A stretch of DNA of 64,000 nt from Cardinalis cardinalis. Its lineage: Eukaryota > Chordata > Aves > Passeriformes > Cardinalidae. The position numbers and the translations under genes are program-made. Of the stretch, positions 1-34,150 are shown piece by piece. The DNA lies in NCBI GenBank assembly GCA_014549065.1, contig JACDOX010000051.1, positions 4,614,673-4,678,672 on the forward strand. Direction: 5' to 3'. The notes under the pieces are model-generated. The model was not told the DNA's origin, made no database searches, and saw only the letters and a list, made by a program, of their open reading frames with translations. How positions within the stretch are numbered: the first letter of the stretch is position 1; each line of letters opens with the position of its first letter.

Positions 1-20187
<20,187 letters not shown>

Positions 20188-20231
20188 GGGGAGGGGAGCA
20201 GCCGGGAGGGAGCGAGCAATCCTTTATATAT

Positions 20232-20239
20232 GTGCAATA
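20232..20239 (+). promoter_or_regulatory. Candidate miR-25/32/92 8-mer target site
   Basis: GTGCAATA is the perfect 8-mer complement to the seed of the miR-25/32/92/363/367 family and lies in the GLRA1 3' UTR just beyond the stop. The match is seen directly; function is inferred and unproven. Confidence 0.35.
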
Positions 20240-22186
20240 GCAATGCAGCAATGCATGAATTTAAGAATGCGGCAATATCTACTTAAAAAAAAAAAAAAAA
20301 AGGGAGGGGGGCTGGGAGGGACTTTTAATCATGTGNACTGAGGGTGTCTGGCACAGGGAGAAGAAAAGAAGCTCTTGATCTGGGGAGCACAGGGTGGGAG
20401 TTAGTTTTACAGCATAGGAAGATGTGGATTGCTCCAGCAGTCCAAGCAGTGTAATATAGTAATATATATTCATGCTTAATTATAATGCAAAAAGAAAACA
20501 AAACAAAAAAAGACCAACAAAAAAAATTCCTTTTTTTAGCCTATTAACAGCTTAGATTCTCAAGTCACTGGAATGATTCATGATTCCATGTGCAGAAACT
20601 ACTGCAATTACGCTTTATCTGACTTTTGCTATAGAAAGGCCATTCCAGTCAAGCACGTGGNGGGAAAAAGCCCTAACAAAAGGGGAAAAACACCACAAGA
20701 AAATAATTCTGTGCTTCTCTAGGTTTTGCACTTTGAAAACTGGATAGACNGGGAAACTTAAGAAAGAGGCTGTGGATTGCTGTTTATTTTATATATTTAC
20801 TTTTTTTAGTCACGGGTTTGCCGATCAAACACTTTGTGACTTTTGCATAGAGGAAAGCAAATACATTATCTCTCTCATCCCCACCAGAGAGCATCCAAAG
20901 GAAACCCGAGAAGGACATCAGGGCCTTCATCAGAAATCACAGGTACCTTCTGTCCTTTTAAACAACCTGGCAGGAATCAAGTCCCAGGAGGCAGAAATAT
21001 TATTCAGAGCACTAGAAATTATGAAGGATTTTTAAAATAGCTTTTCTGTTTGTTTGTTCTTTTTTTTTCCAAACCCCTTTCTGCCATGTTTGTTTACAAT
21101 GGGGGGATGGAAGCAATTGTATTTAAAATGTAGAGAAAACAGGCATCTTGATGCCTTGTTTTGACAGGACCGGGCGTGTGGCAATACTGTCAGTAAGGGG
21201 GGTGGGGGGCAGGTGTGTATAGAGAGAGAAGCTTTTATTTTCTGACATTTCATAGCAGTTATATTAATAGTGAAGCTGGGCCAATNGACCCAAAATTCTA
21301 TTTTTGTATCTATTTTGGTGCTGCATTTTACCTTGAACACGGATGGGAAGATGGAGCAGGCTGCTTTGCCCCTCTCTGCTGCCTGGCAGAGAGATGGTGA
21401 AGGCTGGCACAGCTTGGTGGGGATGGGGATGGGGGGAGGGAGGTGGGAAGGGGTGAGCAAAGGGGTTTCTCTTTGCCCAAGAGGTAGCACAGGTTGGCAT
21501 TGGTGTTTGGGGTGGGGAGAAATGTGCCAAGCACCTCTAGGGTGTTACTTGAAAGCCTGGCTTGGGGCCTGTGGGCAAGCCAAGGGCTTGATGTCCCACT
21601 TGTCCCTCTGGGCCCCTGGGTGTGAGCTGGCTGCAGCACCCAGGGCGACTCTGTTGTGTTCGTTTGCACTTTAGGGAGAGAGGTGAAAGAGAGCACCAAG
21701 GAAGAGACAATCAGTCTGCACTGAAGCACTTGGGGTCAGCTCTGGGTTAGGCACCAAAAGAAGGCAGAGAGAAAAGTAGCGCCCACAGGGTGCATCCACT
21801 CTCCTCCCTCTCCTGTTCAGGATGGGAACAGGGCTGAGCTGCGCTGGGGATCTGCTGTGGGAGCAGACTGCTCCCTCCTGCAGAGGCTGGAATAGCTCAC
21901 AGCAAAGTGCCCTGGGGCACTGCCAGGTCCAGCCTGGCCCAGGTCAGCAGCACCCAAGCCTGGGATGGGAGGTTGAAGTCATGCTTAGCCATGGGTGTCC
22001 CAACCAGCACAGAAAGAAGCAGGTGAGAGGACAAGGGAACCTGGGATCTGTCCTGTACAGGGATGATGCCAGGAGGAGAAACACCAGAGAAAACACCAGG
22101 GCTTGCTGTGGCTGAGTAGAGGGACATTCATCTCCAAGGCTGCCATTCAGCACTTTTCACCAGCACTAAAACCACTTTAGTTTAAG

Positions 22187-22268
22187 AGGAAAAAATTAAA
22201 AAAAAAAAAGGAAAGGAAGAAAGGACAAAAATAGAAAGAGAAAAAAAGGGAGAAAAAAAGATAAAAAC
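22187..22268 (+). repeat. Purine-rich low-complexity tract
   Basis: About 80 bases composed almost only of A and G, with A runs interrupted by G clusters, downstream of GLRA1. Confidence 0.8.
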
Positions 22269-23810
22269 CACATCAGTCACTGTGTGGACTAGGGCCAATG
22301 TTTTGGCAAAGGCCACCCAGTTTTCTGAGTCCCCTTGTACTGCTGAGACAGGGACAGGTCACCAGGTCACACAGTAGGAGCATGAGCCAGCACATCAGCC
22401 CCTTCCCTGCACTGGAGCACAGAAATCCTGTGGGCTGAGGATTTCTCCTTCCCCTGGCAGACAGTGCTTTCCCAGGCAGGGAGATCTCAAGCAGAGGCGT
22501 TGTTTGATGCTGGGGCAGCGTCCCGAGCCTTGGCTGGAGCCCAAGTCTGCTGCTGGCTCTGGGTTTTTTGCTGAATTATTGAACTCTCCCCGCGTGCGCA
22601 GGGCCGGCTGTGCCAGCTGCGGTTTGTGATCGCTTCAAACGCCGCCGTGTCCTTGTCTGAGATGAAAGGCAAATCCAGGGAATTTCCTTCCTGCTCGGCA
22701 GCACAGCAGAGGCTTGGCAACCCACATACCACAGCTCCTTCCTCATGCAGGTGAACAACCTCAGATTGCTGTCATTTGGGTAAAAATGTCCTGCTTCCTT
22801 GCTGCCTGGACCTTGCACTTCAGAGTGGGGCAATCTCACACGCCTTCTGTCTCCCCAGGCTACCTGGGCTGGCTCTCCAGGGCTCAGCAGGGCTCCTTCC
22901 TAAAGGAACTGCCTGTAGGTGAACAAATCCCATGCTCCATCTTCCCACCTAGCTGAGATTTGGTTCTACATCAAACCCAAACACCAAAGGCAGGAGCAGA
23001 GCAAGGAGGAGGAGAACATTTCCACCCCACTTCATTCTGCTCCAGCTGTACATCGAAGAATCCTGCATTCATCCTGGACCTCCTGGGTGCAGAGGCAGTT
23101 ATGTCACAGCTGCTGCTTCACTGGAGCTCCAGTGCTACTTCCTGGCACAGAATAAGGCATGTTGGGACTAAAAATCATCAGGAAGATGCTCTTTCTTGCC
23201 CATACTTCAGCTGCCAGTGGAGCCCATGGAAGTTTAGGGACTGAAATAAGAATAACACTCTTACCAGCCTGCCTTGGCTTCCTGTTCNGCTTTGCCAAGC
23301 TCTGGGCACATTTGATGCTCACCATAAGCAGTGCTTTTTTCCTCTTCCTTGAGCTGCCAGTTTCCATTTGGGCCATTCTGCAGCCCCAGGGCTGCCTGCA
23401 GGGTGACAGTGAGCAGCAGNCACACCCCACCAGGAAACACATGGGAATCCTGGTGAAGGTGTGACAGTGCTAACTGTCCCAGGGATGTCCTGCCAGAGAG
23501 TTTCACCACCTAGACAAGACTTTAGACTGTCCTATGATCCCCTGGCAGGTCTAGGTAGTTTTCAAAATCAAAGGTTTTCCTCCATCTGTGCCAGGTTGTG
23601 TTTAGTCTCTGTATTGCAAAAGAACTCGTTTTGATAACTTATCTCATCTTTAAAGTAGGCTGCTTGAATGGTGCCAGCAATTATGCTCATTAGTAAGAAT
23701 GCACAGNGTTTGATATTGCAGGGTAACTTCCCAGCATATTGGTGGAATTTAACTCCATAATTGTTATTTTTCCTTAAGAATGAGGCTCAGAAGCAAAACC
23801 TCTGAATAAA

Positions 23811-26800
23811 ACAGCAGTTGTCTAGCAGTAAAGAGAGAAAATTGGGTCCTAATTCACTTGGCTTCTTTGGAAAAAGAGAGCTTTATCCCAAATATNATTT
23901 CCAGATGTTGCTGGAGACGTAATGCTTTGTGAGCAGGAATTCTTTTTCCTTACACATAAATATAATTGTTCAGAGTAAAAAACCACCAGTTACGATATTT
24001 TGATCAGGTAGAAGAGTTCTTCTGACTTTAACACTTGATCCATCTGGGATCCCAGTGCCATGGAAGCCAGAGAGGTGCTGAAGAGGGTCCAGGACAGAGC
24101 AGTGAGCACATGGGCTGCTGCAATCTGCAGAGCTCAGCCTTGGCCTTGGCCAAGCACCAGCTGCCTGGGAACACTCAGGTCATTCCTTCCATGGCTCTGG
24201 TGGTGCCCTAATTCTCCTGTCCTAGAAGACTTTGCTTGTCAGGCCTGGGGGACTTTGCTTCTAAAACCATCAAACAATTTCAAATGCTGAATAATCTCAT
24301 ATGCTCCAAACAGGAACTTTTTTTGGGCTTTGTTTTCCTCAGACTTTTCTGGAAGCTTTTNCTTCTTCTTCTGAAGATCTTTCATTTTGCAAAGCAAAGA
24401 TAATTCAAATTACACTGTTGGCTGCCCTTTATCTTGACTGTGATTTAAAGACTTCATTTCCCAGTGCTGGTAGAAAAAAGGTTAGAAGCACTTACAACAT
24501 ATATTTATGAAAAGAAAGGAACATATGAAAGGAGAAAAGGCTGCTTTCAGTGGTGCCATCTTTTTCAAAGGTTGTATACAATCATATTTTTGTACTGTAN
24601 TACCATTACTTAATAAATCATAGTTCTTATCCCTGTGCCAANGACAGACAATCTCTTTCAATATCCTATTCCTTACTCCAAAACCTTGATACTGGCAGCA
24701 GTGGACAGCACAAGGTGGGCCCCAGTACCTGAAACCCCAATCCTGCTGCAGCATCCCACAGAGTTCAGCTCAGCAAAGGAATTATCTGGTCCATTCCCAG
24801 CTTGGAAGCACCCACACATTCCTGTCTTCTTCTCCGAAGGAGATGGATGGAAGGGGCATCTTGTGCTGCTCCTGCACCAATAGTTTTCCATTATTTGCAT
24901 GGAGACAGTGTACTAGTTAAGTAGTAAATTGAGATACTTGATTGTTCTTCAGGGTGCTAGGATGAGCACCAAAGCAGAAGCTAATAGTCATTAATTTTAG
25001 CATCTTAAATTACTTCAGGTTCTTTAAGTCTTCCCATTTCCTTCTCTTTCCTCCTTAACAATTATTTCTTAAGGGCAGTTGCACATCTCTTGCTCAAATG
25101 AACCTATACAAGTCTCACACTTTATTCAAGTCTAATGCACTTTTCTGTGTTCATCTCCCTTTTTTCCATTCCTGTGGGGCTCAGTTCCTCAGCACTGCAA
25201 ACTTTGAAGGGCCTGGGATCAGTGTCTTGGCAAAATATGGCACTAAAACCATTCCCTAAGGCAGGCACGGTGACAGCTCCCAGGGAAGCGCTCTCATGGC
25301 CAGCCAGNCATGGACAGGACTCCTGGGGAATGCCAGGGTGGCCACTGAGAGCCTTCTTGACTGTGCTCTGTGAAAGAAAGCAGGGTCAGTGAGAGGCAAT
25401 TCAGTTTCTGGCTGTCATTCCTGTACAGCTCCCTGTTTTACACTGATCCAGCCTTACAGCAGCTGCTTATAGGAAATCTCCTTGCATTCTCAGTCCCTTA
25501 CCATAGTGAGGAGCAGAGGGCCCCACCACAAATCAGCTGCTGTGAACCAGGCAGGGTGGAAGGAGCTGCTGCTCTTTGAGCAGAGAATCCACTCAGAGCT
25601 GCCCCAGCTCTGCCTGCAGGTGTTTGCAGTGGCTGAGACCTTCTCCTCCGGGAGCTGCTGGCATGAGCAGCCCTGGGGTGATGCCCTCAGGTGATGCAGG
25701 AGCACTGAAGGGCACAGCCCAGGTTAGAGGCACCAGAGCCAGCGTNGCAGTGGGAAGCACAGCCTGTGCCAGGTGAGGAATCCTGACCTGAGAGCCCCCA
25801 AGCCCAGGAACAATGACCTCTCTGTTTGCAGCTTTCCTGCTTCAGCTCCTCCCTCCCCTGATCACGCTGTCCCAGCACCACCTGCCTGCTGCTGGAACAT
25901 TGGAAGGGACACAAACCACAGGGCAGGAAACAAGAAGAGGGATGATTTCAGCCCCCAGCAGAGGAAATTACTGGTTAAATTGTCAAATGAGGATCCTGGC
26001 AAAGAGTGGCAGAGAACAGGAAGGGGAAGGAAAAGCACTAGGAGAAGTTTAGTTTGCATGCCACATCACTCCTGCCATTTAGCAAACAAGGATGGTGCAA
26101 GGCAGCAGGAATTATATCATTGTATTAAAATATGACCATCAAGTCTGGCAAACCAAAGCTGCAGTCCTTGTGCACTTCACTGACAGGTTTCTGAGCAGAA
26201 ATGACAAGGGAGTTTTATATTTGTGATACTCCTGCTCCTGGGTCTGTTGCAGACAGTGCTGAAGCCCATCCTGGGACAGGACTGGGTCCCAGCAGTGCTG
26301 AAGCTGGGTCAGCCATGGTTTCACCCAGACCATGCACATGGAGAGGGAACAGATGGAACAGATTCAGCACAAGCTGATGTTGCCACTCTGAGGAAAGGCA
26401 GGGGGATTGCTGTGTGTGGGTTTAACAATCCCTGCAGCACTCAGAGCCTCAAAAAGCACAAGGGAGAGGGAGAAGCAGCTCCCAGCCAGGAGAGAAGACA
26501 CAAACCCTGTCCCCAGACTNAGGGTCAAGTATGTCAGTACAAAATCATCCATGTTTTCCTGGGCAGAGGATGATACCAGCATAAATAAGCCATCAGCACA
26601 GCTTGAATTTAGCTCTTATTTACAGATTTTCCACTTGAATTGCGTAAGTAGCTTAAGTCAAACAAGGACATCCTCCTCACCTATCCAGGAAACTGGGGCA
26701 TGAGGTATCAGCAGTAACCATGTGCCCAGGCTGTGATCATGTCACTGCTGTGGCACATGAGTCAAGTCTGGCACAAGCAGGGGCAGGTAGAGCTGCCTGG

Positions 26801-29800
26801 AGCTGCCAGGTCTGAGGCACACAGAGCTCACAGGTAGTTTTTGCTGCTGAGGCTTTTGGGAAGCTGGGCCCAGGACTGTTAGCACTGTGGCAAGCCAANA
26901 TCCCCTTCCCCAGAGGGTCTGTGGGAGGACATCTGCCTTATCCAGGCATTTGGTGACACTGCAGCACTGCTGGGTTACCTGTCTGACAAAAACATGAATC
27001 AGGCTTTAGGCTGCAACCAGCTGAGCCAGATGGCCTAGGTTAAACACACCACAGGATTTGGGCACTAAATTACTGCTCCAGGTTCAAGCTTGAACCACCT
27101 TTGCAGTGATGACACCATCACAGTCAGAATTACAGTAGAGGCCTGGCAACAGCTTAAAGCAGCAAGGTTCTGTCAGAGCCCTGCACACATCAGCAGGGCA
27201 GGGCCTGCAATGAGAACAGAACTGGGTCCTGGGCTCCAGAGTTCCTTGCTTGGCACCTAATCCCAAAACACTGACCTTTCCTGAATGAAAACTATGCAAT
27301 ATTGAAGATTGTGCCACGGGCGGTGCCTTAGCCACCTCCCCTGGGTATGCACTCACACATTCTCAGAAGTGTCCTCACCGCATCACTCAGGCTGGGATGA
27401 AGAACCAAGGAGTTCCTGAGGAGCAGGGCCAGCTCTGGAGCTTGTGATGTGCCACAACCATGTTGTGACCTCAGCCAGGTCTGCTCTGCTGAGGCTGCAC
27501 TGTTAGAAAGTAGAAGAGTCCTGAGAGTTCGGCTCCCCAGCCAAGAGTANAGCGAAGGCAGGGATCTGAAAAGAGAAAGGAAGAGCCGATTAAGGATTGT
27601 GTAAGGGAGAGGAACCTGGAGTACTCACTCTTTGCTGTAGTTAAGTGCAGTCACTGCAACCAACACAGTCTTACTGGGAGTCAAGGCTTTAAATACTGCT
27701 GCTTATTCCTTGAGGGGCTGGAAAGAGAATTCAGGAGGCTGGACTTGTCCCATGGAGGAAGACATGGGACAGCATGGGCAGTGTCACCTCTAAAAACAGG
27801 GCTCGAGAAACCAGCAAGGAAAGGAAGTGGAGCAGGGGGCAGCCCCTGTTAAGAATGGTGCTGGGAACACACCTTGGTGCTGGCCAAGGTGTGGGACACA
27901 GGCACATCCTTCACAGGCAGGAGCGTGACCACCCTGGCAAGTCCTTGGTCAGATGCATGCCTCCACTTGCCATCAATCCCACCTGTGATGAGGACAATCA
28001 GAATAATTTAAAAAATCATTAATGACTTAGGCTGTTGTTACATCCTCTCCTTACCATTTTAAGTGGCTGTGGCCAGTCCCTTGGTCCCTGCAGCAGAGCT
28101 CAGCTGTACAAAAGACGCTCAGCTAGAGGCTGACCCAATAAAGGGAGCAAAGGGAGCAGAAGTTCCTTTGCCTTGTGCTTATCTAGGCCAGGGAAACGAC
28201 TGAATCAGGGCTTTGAAACACTCTGCTCTGCCTACACTGAATCTGTACTTTCCTTTCTATTCCAATCTTCCCACATCTGGTATGCTTTTGTCCGCAACAC
28301 TGTCATTCTTCCAATTCCAGGGTTAGATCAGAAGAGAAAATAAACTCAGAAACAGCATGGGCCAAGCTGACAAATCCCCAAGTTAACCTGCTCAGAGTGG
28401 AGAACTGTGAAAACAGCACTTCCACGCCCAGATGTCNCACCCCACCCCATTCACAGCCCTCCAGCCCTGACCAGTGCCACTTAACTTGACAGGGCATTTA
28501 AAAGTCACACACACATTTCAGAACAATAATTGGTCCATAATCTNTACATCAGGTCACAACAGCAGGTTAATCTGGGGATCTGTCAGCTTTGGGAGCNTTC
28601 AAATTGTAATTTTTGGGAAACAAACATGAAGATTCAAACAGTGATGTTAAGTGAGAATTTGAGAGGCAGGTAAGCAGTTAACCTTCCCCTCATTGGGAAA
28701 AGCGACCTGTTGTGCTTGAACTCTGCCTCTGAGCTCCTCCTCACTGTACAACCAGCCTGGTGCTCCCTGTGACCAGGGCAGAGGGTCAGGGGACACCAGC
28801 AGCTCCAGAGGTACCTAAGGCACAAAGGCCAAGGGACTAACCTCACCACATGCATGTGGAATGAATGATCCTGAAAAATGCACCACCTGGAGCATCTCAA
28901 GCCTACTGTGAAATGGAGTTCCTACACAAAAAGAGAAGTTTGTGTGGTTCCCAAGTCTGGCCATGACACACTGACAGCACTAATCATGGCCAGAGCTCAC
29001 CTCTTCTTTCACGGACTTATTGAGCTGCAGCAAAGTTTTGACTGTTTCCAAAGAACTGAAATGGGAGGTAACTGTGCTAAAAGCCATTCATACTTGTGTG
29101 TGTGTGTGTGTGAGAGATACAGCAAAACTTCAATGGATTAAGAGACTGAGAGAAGTAGAGACAAAGCAACACACAGAGGACTTCACCTAAAAATGGCCTG
29201 ACATGCAAAGGTCNCTGCACTCCATCGCAGTTTGCCATCCTGCAGCATTGGTGACACCACTCTGGAAGCAGCCTTGGAACCCTGAAGATGCACAAGCCTG
29301 TCCCAGTTTGTCACCATCCACCCAAGACCAAACCACAGCCATGAGCAGGCTAAACATCGTAGACAGTGACATTTTATGGACTGTGTTGTCTCTCACCTTC
29401 TACCACAGTGTACAGCATATCATGCTTGTTAAATTACAACTAAGGAGTAATGAAAAACTTACACTTAAGTGACATAAAAAAGGGGGGGAGGACCCACAAA
29501 TTTCTCCCATCCAACTATAAACGCACACCCATTTACATTGTTTTGTAAATGAATTTAGAAGAAAAATAAAAATATTAAGATATTTCTCTTCAGGACAACC
29601 ATTGCACATTTGGTTTTGCTTTGGAGGGGAGATAGAAACACACAGAGCAGGAATACTTTCCAATTGAAAANATGCAAAACAAATAGAAGTGGGAACAGGT
29701 CAGCACCTAGACAGCATTTTCCTTCTGTCCTTGATAAACACTATCATAGTTTCCCACAGCATTTACTTCACTAGTCAAACCTTCAAAATCTGGTATCTAG

Positions 29801-32800
29801 AAAGGACACCTCTCAAAAACTTCAGAAAAAAAATCCTATTAAGCAATGGCATTGTACTGCCCCATTTTCNGTATCTCTCCCATCTGCAAGCCATTTGTAT
29901 GAAGAAAATCTTTGTTCCCAAAACTTGGCTTACTAAAGCTCATTTGTTCCCAAACACAACAGCGCCTTGGTGCTGTTTACAGCAGGGGCAGCCAGAGGCT
30001 GGGCTGGTTCAGCAGCAGCAGTGGGAGATGTTCCAGGGTGTCCCAGCCCTCTGCCAGCACTCCCTGTCCCCTGGGAGGGCAGTGCCACCCTCCCCTCAGG
30101 GTTAGAATGTGGGGTTGAACACAGACCCAAACCTTGGCTGGAGGACAGAGCCTCTTGACACACAGGTCCACCACAGTCCCTGTATCAGCATTCTTTTGTA
30201 AGTATTGAATCCTGATTGCTATTTACATGGGGTTTCATGTGCTTGCTAAAAAAAAACAAAACAAAAAGGATATTTTCCCAACATTGTTCATCAGCAGAAA
30301 AGGATGGCAACAAGGTCAGTGTTTTCCTTCCTCAATCTTATCAAGATCTCAGAAGCAGTGACATTAAATTGACCCAGTTTGATCAACTTTTCAGCATAGA
30401 AAAAAGGAGCAGCTGCTCTTAACAGGACAAAACTCATCTCCCTTTAACTTCACATAAGTCTCTTTAGAACAATGGAAGAGCTGCATATACAGCTGTTTTC
30501 ACTTTCTTCTTTGCAAGGTGGGTGCTGAAATATCCACATCTCACATTCTCTGAATCAGAAAAATATTCAGAGTAAGAATCCCTGGAGTTAATGTAAGGAA
30601 GAAAGAANTGGGCAATGCAAGTGCTCTCTGAGTACCTCTACTGGTTCATTTTGACAAGCTGAAAAAAGAATGGAAAAGTCAGTGCTTTCTCATTTTCATG
30701 CTACTCTCCCTTCAAGAACAAAGGAGGCAGGTGAGAAATACAAATTATAAAGTGCAGTCATGTTTAAAACAGAAGATATAAAATTTTTCAAAATTAATAG
30801 ATCAGCTTAATCATTAAGTACTTACATATCTTCTCCGTACCCACCTTAAAAAGGGATGTCTCTGTATTTTCTGTATGAATTTATTATATATACATATGTA
30901 TAGATCTATACATACACAAAATTGGTATGGCCTTACACTCCATTTCAGGATATTTTGCTACATGGGTCAGAGTGCAAANCAATTGCTTCCTTCAAATCAG
31001 TATTTTTACATCATTATGACATAAACCTGTAACTTAGACAATTTGCATGACCACACAGCCACAGTGGCAAATTATTTTTCTGGCTTGTAAAAAAAAAATT
31101 TTAAAACAGAAGTTCTATTTCAGCAGTTTGAAGATGGAATGTAAAGTTTCTGCTGTTAAATGTATATAAAATATATTTATTGAATCATACATTCATGCTG
31201 ATTCCAATAAAAAAAATTAAAGATTTTTCTGAAATTTCTCTCCATGGATTTTGTACTGCTGGTTGTTCCACACAGCAGCTGGAAACACAAAGAAAAATGT
31301 ATTTCTGGTACTATTTTGCAAGCTAGGACATTATTTATATATAGTTTTAAAATTCTTCAGTAGATGGAGTGACCTTGGTGCAAACACCCAAAACAACATT
31401 TCAGAATGCAGGACTTGCACTGAATCACAAAGAAGGCCACAATAAAGAGTCTTCCTTCCACTGTCAGGTGCTTTGTCAAGTTTGAAATATCACCAGTGGA
31501 ACAGCAGGTCCCTCTTGGCTTGGCAAATGGCATTTTGTGACAGGAAACAGAGAGGCAGCATCCTGCCCTTCAAATTTATTCTGAGAACATGCCATTACTC
31601 TAAAAACTGTCTTTAAGTGATGATGGAATTTGAAAGAATTTTCTTCAGTTTCATGTCTCATAACCAAAAAAGTTATTAGTGGACCAACTTTCCCCATTCT
31701 TCCATATAACATTCAAATAAAGATAAAAATCTTAGTGTTGGGAAACAAAATCAGTGAGGGAATTCCTTCTTCCCACAACACACACAGCTTAAAACTTTAC
31801 ACAGTGTGTGCTCCTATCCCCAAGAAAAACCTTGTAATGGAGCAAAAATAGTTCAAAAATATGCCCTTCCATGATATGCAGAATAAGTAGCTGCAGAGAT
31901 CAACTCCAGATCTCTATACCTGCACCCAGAACCATCCTTTTCACCATGCACAGTGAACTCCCAGGTCTCAAGGGCATCTCTGCCATGTGGCAGCAGAGGG
32001 AAGTTGCTCAGATTGAAGTCAGAGCTCACTGTTACCACACAGGCTGTTTTCTACCCTNGGAGTAAATCCTCTCTGCCAAGCTCTCAGCAAGTTCACCACT
32101 TCCACACTCACCTGTATGTGGATAGTGGACACCCAGCAACACTAGAGCAAATTTAAAGAAAAATAAGAAAAAAAGGGCCCTGCAGAGCAAGGAAGTGATC
32201 CCAGTCTGAATCCNGAAATGCAGAACCAACATCTGCAGTCCCAAACACACAAAGATCTCAGTTCAGCTTTACAAAACAGCCCCAGACAAGTCTGCTGGTG
32301 CATCCCAGTACCGCAGATGTTTCTCTCTGCTCAAGGGGTAACTTAAATCTTTTAATTGTGCAATGCTCTTGAAGAAAGAAAAGGCAGCAGAGGCAGATCA
32401 TNGTTTCCAGTTCTGGTTTGGGCACCACAAAATACCCTGCAAGTGAAATGCCCTCATTCCTATTTGTCTTAATCTATTAAGATCAGGCAGAAGAGGCTAG
32501 ATCACATCAGTCACACATGAAACACTCTCTGTTCTCTCAGAAGGACAGATCAAGGCATCATGACCACGAAGGTTATTCCAGATTCGTCCATGAGGCTGTG
32601 ATGGGTGCAGAAGTCTTACAGCTCTAGACAGCTTTTCTTGTTGCCAACTCCCTGCAGAGCACTGGGACACCAAGAGCACTTCAGTACCACTACCACCTCG
32701 TCTTGACTGGAGGCACTAGAAAGGAGACTCATAAAGAGTCTGATTCATTTCAGACTGTAGTATTCTGTGCCTAGAAAGAGCTGGACTACCTTGTTATTTT

Positions 32801-34150
32801 ATTAGCCTCCTTGGAGCTCATGCAGCCCACTGCAGCCAGCTGAGGCAAATCAAATCGTGACTTCTTTCTTCATAGTCATCCTCAAGAATGCATGCAAAGC
32901 ACTGGAGGCCTTAGACAAGAGATACTGAGGTTTTAACAGCACAGAGCAAGGCAGAAACCAGAAGGGCTGGAGCCTGCAGAAAGCCTGAACATCAAAACCG
33001 ATGTGCAACATGTTACAGCAGGTCTCTTCAGAGGACTTTGTTATTAGTGAGTACCAGAGCCACCAAAAGGNAAATAACACGAGTCACTCTACAACATAAC
33101 TTTCTTTTTGAAAGTATTTCTTTACAAGACATTCCCACAGAATTTTATGTAAATATTTTATTTGCCTGTCATCTTGGGACAAGAACATGACTTTCTGGGT
33201 CAACATATTATGATTCATAAGAGAACAAGCACACACTTCACCCTTTAAAATTCTTTACTGACACTCTTCTTTCAAATCAGACAGCAATGAGCCAGAACTG
33301 TCCAGCTCCCACTACAGAAATGGGGGTTCAAGCNTATGGATGTTTTTGCAGATTTGGTTAAGAGCTATAAAAGCTTCTGTTAAAAGCACTTTGATAAGTC
33401 TGAAGTGCAACCTGTTACTGCAGTCTTCGGATTCAATGTCAAGAACAGTAGAAACCCAACAAAGGGGGAAAAAACATACCACAAACAACAAGGACAGGGT
33501 TCAGTAAAAGATCTCCATTGCATACTTTCACCTCACAGGCATTCCTGATAGGAAAAATGCAGACAGCTTTTGTTTTTTTAAAAAAATACCAGTTACCACC
33601 ACAAGAGGAAGCAGCAGAATTTCCCCAAATGCTGGCTGCAAGAGCACAGCACAGCTCACACTCTCCCCCAGCTCACTAAGGTATCACATCTCCAGGTACA
33701 GATGGTAAGCAGGCCAATCTGAGACACAGGTGCAATGAGGGAAGGGACAAACAGCGTAACAAATGCAAAGAGAAAAATAAAACAAACCAACACTAGCAAC
33801 ACTTAGTACAACCAGCTTCAACCAGTAAGCCTGGTAAAGGAGAAGGCAAAACATGACTTGTTTGGGACAGGTAATACCGAGGGCAGCTCTGCTCCAGAGC
33901 TTACAGCAAGCACAGGTCAAGAGANGATACACTGCATATGCACAGTCATTATTGTCATAAACCAAGAAACATGGAAACAGTGACACCTGACACTGATTAG
34001 CCAACTTCCTACACAGCTCTACNGTGCTACCAAGAGACCTGGAAGTCCAGTGGAGACACAAATCCACCATTTTTATCCAGATGTTTAACACCAGGAATTA
34101 CAGAAATACTGCTTTGTGCAGCACCACCTTACAGGATCTCTTGGATTGAA
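23811..34150. other. Convergent intergenic region between GLRA1 and G3BP1
   Basis: No coding gene recognised on either strand. It contains a (TG)9 tract at 29095-29112 and becomes AT-rich from about 29400. Minus-strand AATAAA signals (plus-strand tttatt) occur at several places, including 33157-33162, so longer G3BP1 3' UTR forms may extend into it. Confidence 0.6.
29095..29112 (+). repeat. (TG)9 microsatellite
   Basis: Nine uninterrupted TG units, seen directly. Confidence 0.95.

Larger units (their letters stand above)
20188..23810 (+). other. GLRA1 3' UTR and downstream DNA
   Basis: The UTR begins after the TGA. It starts GC-rich and becomes AT-rich with A and T runs. The 3' end is not clear: an ATTAAA at 22195-22200 directly precedes an A run, and an AATAAA lies at 23805-23810. 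A GTGCAATA octamer (20232-20239) lies 45 nt past the stop. A purine-rich A/G tract occupies about 22187-22268. Confidence 0.45.

Noticed and set aside
24040..24200. Possible second CR1 fragment
   Set aside because: A few words (gagggtccaggacagagcag) recall internal CR1 sequence, but the similarity by eye is too weak to call.
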